A DNA stretch of 64,000 nt, from NCBI GenBank assembly GCA_017979445.1, contig CM030719.1, positions 23,737,996-23,801,995 of the forward strand. The letters are read 5' to 3'. A program made the position numbers and the translations under genes. This stretch comes from Akebia trifoliata. Its lineage: Eukaryota > Streptophyta > Magnoliopsida > Ranunculales > Lardizabalaceae. The notes beneath the pieces are model-generated. The model made no database searches. It saw only the letters and a list, made by a program, of their open reading frames with translations, and was not told the origin of the DNA. Of the stretch, positions 60,101 through 64,000 are shown one piece after another. Position 1 is the stretch's first letter, and each line of letters starts with the position of its first letter.

Positions 60101-60397
60101 ATGTGTCTTGGTACAGGTGACAATTTAAACCGTTCTATATCTTACTAATACTGTTAGACATTGACTTGAAAATATTCTATAACTTACTTTTCTCTCTTTT
60201 ATGGTGTTTGTAGCCAGGGCCAACATGGCGTGATGCTTTGATTGATAGTGGTCATATCGGTTGGCTCTTGGGCTTATATGGGACATTGCGACAAAAGATT
60301 GCTTGTGATGGTCATTGGATTGACTCTCCGCTTGCAGTTTCGGCCCGAAAGCTTATAATACAGTTTTGCTCCTTAACAGGGACCATATTTCCATCTG
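51122..60397 (+). CDS. XPO4: Exportin-4-like nuclear transport receptor (5' part; gene continues past the window)
   Basis: Exportin 4 is a Ran-GTP-dependent karyopherin of the importin-beta family that moves cargo through nuclear pores. Exons: 51122-51211, 51987-52074, 54871-54979, 55311-55408 (or to 55415), 56824-56866, 59123-59194, 59298-59393, 59871-60116, 60214-60397. They give about 344 residues of N-terminal HEAT repeats, including an importin-beta N-like stretch ([17 protein letters not shown]) and [19 protein letters not shown], which I recognise as plant exportin 4. The family is about 1100-1200 residues, so about 70% lies to the right. The ATG follows a TATA box, CT-rich leader and telo-box. 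At the exon 4/5 junction the strong donor (CTG|GTAAG) does not keep frame; a GT seven bases downstream does. Introns are crowded with LINE, SINE and MITE insertions. Confidence 0.85.
51288..51765. repeat. Three-copy tandem repeat in exportin-4 intron 1
   Basis: The block starting TTGATAATCTCAATCTGGAT occurs at 51298, 51459 and 51617 (periods 161 and 158). Copies 2 and 3 are preceded by GATGCAGAAAGAAA, and each copy carries GATTATTA-GTTTAGTT near its end. The copies are diverged at scattered sites. Confidence 0.9.
51811..51827. repeat. Poly-C run
   Basis: Seventeen consecutive Cs occur in exportin-4 intron 1. Confidence 0.95.
52075..53160. other. Exportin-4 intron 2, left part, no further gene
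   Basis: Plain AT-rich intron. Short repeated words (GTATCCGCATCTGG near 52518 and 52587) mark a small degenerate duplication. Confidence 0.5.
53161..54010 (-). mobile_element. 5'-truncated LINE (L1) fragment in exportin-4 intron 2
   Basis: It reads on the minus strand. The poly-A tail appears as the T run at 53161-53168, followed by GATAAGTATAA, the common 3' end of this LINE group. At 54003-53809 the frame encodes [12 protein letters not shown], the zf-RVT end of the polymerase. The MITE at 53189-53413 is inserted near its 3' end. The 5' boundary is approximate and no target duplication was found. Confidence 0.7.
53189..53413. mobile_element. Mutator-type MITE with 9-bp target duplication
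   Basis: It is flanked by TTTATTGAT on both sides (53180-53188 and 53414-53422), the 9-bp duplication typical of Mutator-like elements. Inverted arms of about 85 bp are nearly perfect from TTGACTCCTAAGAATGACTC through GATCCCAACCCTTTAAA to GGTTGAGATTTAT. It is inserted in the 3' end of the older LINE fragment. Confidence 0.9.
54513..54742 (-). mobile_element. 5'-truncated LINE insertion with 15-bp target duplication
   Basis: On the minus strand it is a LINE 3' end finishing in TAATAAAATTTATACTTATC and a poly-A tail (T run at 54513-54528). The flanks TTTGGAGTATGCGAA (54498-54512) and TTTGGAGTATGTGAA (54743-54757) are a target duplication with one change. It is about 230 bp, heavily truncated, and lies 113 bp upstream of exportin-4 exon 3. 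Confidence 0.9.
54985..55172 (+). mobile_element. Au-like tRNA-derived SINE
   Basis: GTGTTCGAAACTGGG is a good pol III box B (about 55030). Downstream are GGATTAGTCCCATCCC and GGATACTCTGCGTTACG followed by an A-rich tail, a common plant SINE end. It begins a few bases after the exon 3 splice donor of the exportin-4-like gene. Confidence 0.75.
55560..56820. other. Exportin-4 intron 4, no further gene
   Basis: AT-rich intron. A short duplication (CAGAATATAATGGCAGAACC) occurs at about 56497 and 56520. The frame 56505-56729 has no motif. Confidence 0.5.
57153..58728 (+). mobile_element. 5'-truncated LINE (L1) with target duplication in exportin-4 intron 5
   Basis: It encodes the polymerase C-terminal third: [20 protein letters not shown], a DFFWHG block, [20 protein letters not shown] (about 57440-57510), and the zf-RVT zinc finger [19 protein letters not shown] near 58230-58290. 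It ends with TAATAAAATTTC and a short A tail. The flanks AGTAATGTTTGGAA (57139-57152 and 58729-58742) are a perfect 14-bp target duplication. The frame is broken at about 57550-57570 and further on. An internal duplication (about 57990-58135 resembles 58190-58425 with gaps) lies before the finger. It is inserted sense to the host gene. Confidence 0.92.
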
Positions 60398-62520
60398 GTA
60401 AATATTCAAGTGCTTCATCTCTATCATTCATAAAAGTGCTAAAATATTTCTTTGAAGTATACACCTTCTCTTTGTGCACCTCAAAGTTCATATTCATATA
60501 CTAGAGATATGTAATTATTGCTTTCTTGTAATTAATCGCGATAATAATGTGATGAAATATACAAGATGTTTTTTTAGCTTTTATGACTGGGGGATGGCAA
60601 AAGCGGTTTAGATGGAGAGTACTTACATCCGGCTTGAAAAGAATATCATGAGAATTGGGCTCGAGTTAGGCGAAACTAAAGTAAAGACTATTAAATCTAG
60701 TTTTCTATCCCGTTCTCGACAACAACTCATTAGATGATCACAGAGAGCAAAGACCTCCTCTTGTCCAGTATCTGGCTTTTCAAGCCAAAAATACGGGGCT
60801 TCATCAATTGTTCACATTTGACAGTGGTTTCTAGGGCAGAAAACAAGTTTAAGCTACTCTCAAATGGAGAGAAGTAATTTTTGCTGTTTAAATCTATTTT
60901 GGGAAAAGACAAGGTTAGATAAAATGGTAGGGGGTTGTGAGAGCAAGGTTAAATGGATAGGACTGAGTAAAGATCAGCTGTGGACTAGGAATCTGAGTGA
61001 AGGAGAAGAAATGGCAGTAAGTAACAAAGGTGGAAGGAATTGATGGAAAGAGTTTTATGCATGACATATAGAAAGAAGGTATTGTGAAGGTGCCTTTGGA
61101 CATATTGAGGGGGAGTAAATCAATGTGATATAAGAAATGGAATTTTTAGAGGAAAATTTGTGTTGGAATCTTGTGAATGGTCAAGGAGGTAGGTGTAGAG
61201 GGGAGAAAAACAGTTACACAATTTGAGCTAATAATTCTGTTATGAAATGATTGGGGCATGGGAAATGATGATAGGAGAGGTGGTGAAATCCTTGATTCAG
61301 CTTCAGAGACAGATATCATGATATTGCGGGAATATGGAATGCATGAATGATGGAATAATCTGTGAGATTTGGGGGTTGAAAGTTGGGTGGTGTGCGGTAT
61401 ACCTGTCAACTAGAGGAACGATAATTGGAATAGTTATGATGTGGAGCTAAGGTTGGCAGACACATTAGTGAGGTTGTTATCAGTGTCGATCCTATTAGTT
61501 GGTTATGTGAAGGAAAGGATATTGGCATGCGCAGGAGTGTATGGATCCACGGATTGTAGGTTTAAATGCAAGTGCAACCCTAAGAGGAATTAAATGTTTG
61601 GTAGGTTTATGCAACATGTGGTGTGTTGTTGGAGAGGAGGGGGGGGGGGGGGGGGGGGGGGGGTATGCACTTGGTAGTGCTTAGCAAATTTGATAACCTT
61701 CTGTCCAACACGTTTGCAAGGGGAACAATGACTTTTTTTGGGTAAGTTGAAAAGGCCTCATATTTCCAAATTTCAAGTTTCCAGTCCACACAATTTCAAA
61801 TTCTAAGCTTTGACTTTAATAAAAATACTATTATTTTATATTTCAACAAGAAGAAATTCTATTTTGGAATAATTGAAAGCTTTTTGCAGTAAATTACTAT
61901 CTTACATTTATTGCAAAATGTAAGTAAATATTATTTTTTTAATAACTATCTTTACATAATGTTGATACTACAAGAATTTACCTATGAATCAAATCAATTC
62001 AAAAACTTCCTTTGCATATATTATTATTTTATGTTCAAATTTATTTCTAAAAACTCAAATTGTTTTGCATGTGAAATAACTAGGACAAGAGAAAAAAGAA
62101 AAAGATTCATAAGAAGACTACATGATTAATGCATTATTTTAGAAATAGCTAAAAGTTTATTTGAGGCGTATGCTTCACATTGAAGTGTAAGGGTGTCTCT
62201 TGGTTGAGGTTTACCCCTCAACTGTTTTTCTCATTTCTTCCTTGCCCTGTGGGGCATTTTATTAAGCCTCAACCTGAGTTATGCATTGAGGTGTACACCT
62301 CATATTCCTTTATGCAAATAGTAAAAGAGCAAGATGAAGACACCAAAGAACATGGATTGTGACAGTGAACTCAATTCTCAATAATAAAAGGTTCGGCATT
62401 TCATTTATCAAAAAAATAAATAAAAATTAGAAGACTTGGCTTTGAAGTTTGGACAAAGTAGAATGGATGAACATAATTTGTTTAGTTGAGCTAAATCTTG
62501 GGAGAAGGCTTTGTTGTTGT
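60398..62520. other. Exportin-4 intron 9 (start), no recognised exon
   Basis: No further exportin exon was found to the right edge. The part at about 60570-61600 is G/A-rich on plus and looks like a decayed retroelement, but no motif could be named. A 25-G run lies at 61639-61663. Confidence 0.5.
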
Positions 62521-62600
62521 TCTTATATACTTATGGAGACGCTAATGTCCATGACTTCGTCATGGGGATGTTAGCGGCCTCTGAAACCATAGATTTTTCA
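62521..62600. mobile_element. Half copy of the GCTAACGTCC MITE
   Basis: GACGCTAATGTCCATGAC, then CATGGGGATGTTAGCG, resembles the left arm of the element at 63572-63910. No right arm was identified. Confidence 0.45.
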
Positions 62601-63195
62601 TAAATGTCCCTAAGTATCATTTCTTATTGTCTCTTGGAGCAAAAAGTTAACGGTGCTATTGTCATTCTGCTATCACATTTCCTAGATATAATAAAACATC
62701 AAAGTGTTATTTACAAATGTTTCATTCATAATGACAATAAAAGCTGTGCTTTTTCGCGCTAAAAAACATAATAGATTTCGGCATTTATGGAAGAATGATG
62801 GTCGGGGAAGTTGCTAATGGTCCCATGAAGTCTTGGACTTGGCCAATGGCCATTCCTCACTCATATGAGCTTGGATTGAGGTCCTCATGGGCTCAAATGA
62901 CACCTTGACCCTCGAGCTTTCATGGTTTGGATTAGGTTTATAATAATTCAAAAAAATTAACTTTTTCTTGAATGATCAAAGGGTTGGAAAATGGAGGACC
63001 ACTAAACACCAAATTTAAAATGCGTTGGCCAATGGTGAAAAAATGTCTTTTCTAATTTTTTTTTCCGGATTCGTAAAATTGTGTTCTACATCCATGTGGA
63101 ACTCAATCATGTTTTTGGGTGCCACATGGCTTCTAACTGAAACATTGCGTTGAGATGAAGATTTTAAACATATATATATATATATATATATATAT

Positions 63196-63552
63196 GGGTA
63201 GCGTTCAATGGCAAACTTTTTAGCAAACTTTTTGGCAAAACATTTTCAAAACATGAGTTAGAGGTTTTGGAATGGGCTGATTTTGGTGAGGATGATCTCT
63301 ACGGTGAGGAGATCATCATCACCAAAAATCAGCCCATTCCAAAACTTCTAACCCCATCAAAAACAGTTTACAAAATGGACGGTCCACAATTTTTCAGCTT
63401 GTAAACATGGGTTAGAAGTTTTGGAATGGACTGATTTTTGGTGAGGATGATCTCCTCACCGTAGAGATCATCCTCACCAAAAATCAGTTCCAAAACCTCT
63501 AACTCATGTTTTGAAAATGTTTTGCCAAAAAGTTGGCCATTGAACGCCCCCC
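63196..63552. mobile_element. Palindromic foldback MITE flanked by (TA)n
   Basis: Outer arms begin GCGTTCAATGGC and pass through AACATTTTCAAAACATGAG. Each then carries the palindromic core GGAATGGGCTGATTTT, GGTGAGGATGATCTC, GAGATCATC. It lies between two (AT)n tracts (63170-63195 and 63553-63571). It shares only the core with 27184-27536; the outer arms are different. Frames crossing it are spurious. Confidence 0.85.
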
Positions 63553-63571
63553 ATATATATATATATATATA

Positions 63572-63908
63572 GGGGAATGCTAACGTCCAATACTTCATGG
63601 GGACATTAGCATTGTCCAATACTTTTTTTTCCCAATAATACCCCTTGTTTTGTTTTTTAGTGAAAAAGACAAGGTATGTTAGTCTTTTACATAATAAATG
63701 CTATGCGCATTTGAGTATTTTGAATTAAAAATCTTTATTGTAGTATACTTTGGTAATCAATGCCAACATAATAAATGTACTTATTGTATAAAAGACTAAA
63801 ATAACCATGTATTTTTCATTTAAAGACAAAACAAGGAGGGGTATTATTAGAAAAAAAAAGTGTTGGACAATGTTAACGTCCCCATAAGGTCTTGGACGTT
63901 AGCATTCC

Positions 63909-63910
<2 letters not shown>
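63572..63910. mobile_element. MITE with GGGGAATGCTAACGTCC inverted ends, flanked by (TA)n
   Basis: The left end is GGGGAATGCTAACGTCCAA and the right end TTGGACGTTAGCATTCCCC, a perfect 19-bp inverted repeat. More distant words also pair (ATAATACCCC / GGGGTATTAT, TAGTCTTTTA / TAAAAGACTA). (AT)n tracts flank both sides. Confidence 0.9.

Positions 63911-63989
<79 letters not shown>
63911..63989. repeat. (AT)n-(AG)n compound microsatellite
   Basis: About 26 AT units followed by about 12 AG units next to the MITE. Confidence 0.95.
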
Positions 63990-64000
63990 TTGGTTGTATG

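Noticed and set aside
1..64000. Species assignment (for example grapevine or another florendovirus-rich eudicot)
   Set aside because: Gene structure and repeats fit many eudicots; nothing in the window is diagnostic without a database comparison.

Overview
The window is nuclear DNA from a flowering plant, most likely a eudicot. It is AT-rich, its genes have many short exons with GT-AG introns, the 5' leaders carry telo-box motifs (AAACCCTAA), and transposable-element remnants lie between and inside the genes. I cannot name the species from sequence alone. Two host genes are intact as far as they can be read. One is ribophorin II (RPN2/HAP6-type subunit of the oligosaccharyltransferase), 25879-39717 on +, for which I could join 19 coding exons into a continuous 690-residue frame. 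The other is the 5' third of an exportin-4-like nuclear transport receptor, nine exons from 51122 to 60397 on +, which continues beyond the right edge. Layout. 1-4860: rearranged endogenous pararetrovirus (Caulimoviridae, florendovirus/petuvirus-like) made of fragments in alternating orientation, ending with a duplicated enhancer-like block, a TATA box and the tRNA-Met primer-binding site. 5094-7350: AT-rich DNA with a tandem duplication and gene-like scraps. 7353-9168: complete solo LTR (Ogre/Tat-like) with a perfect 5-bp target duplication, inserted into the movement-protein part of a second, different pararetrovirus copy. 9174-15243: the rest of that second copy, colinear from movement protein to primer-binding site but without its coat-protein core, then a scrambled inverted tail. 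15244-21980: repeat-derived DNA with a TIM21-like pseudogene fragment and a CACTA-type terminus at 20743. 21981-23374: a second, related solo LTR. 23375-25590: gene-poor, with a tandem duplication and a LINE 3' end. 25590-39910: RPN2, with a palindromic MITE, LINE and SINE remnants, a tandem duplication and one GC-AG intron. 39910-50880: intergenic, with MITEs and a CACTA remnant (TNP2-type transposase fragment plus right terminus) that carries a captured, intron-containing OMA1-like metallopeptidase pseudogene; directly outside its terminus is a second copy of the RPN2 3' UTR. 50960-64000: exportin-4-like gene, its introns loaded with LINEs (two with clear target duplications), a SINE and a Mutator-type MITE; the right end is a cluster of elements that sit in (TA)n microsatellites. 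How the genes work together: RPN2 (ER N-glycosylation) and exportin 4 (nuclear transport) have no functional link that I can see; they are simply neighbours. Most other coding-like sequence is decayed viral or transposon DNA, or host gene pieces carried by transposons. No tRNA or rRNA gene, CRISPR array or bacterial-type operon was seen. The most informative features are the two unlike scrambled pararetrovirus loci, the gene-capturing CACTA remnant, the RPN2 3'-UTR duplication, the foldback family sharing one palindromic core with different outer arms, and a reading-frame anomaly at an exportin-4 exon junction.
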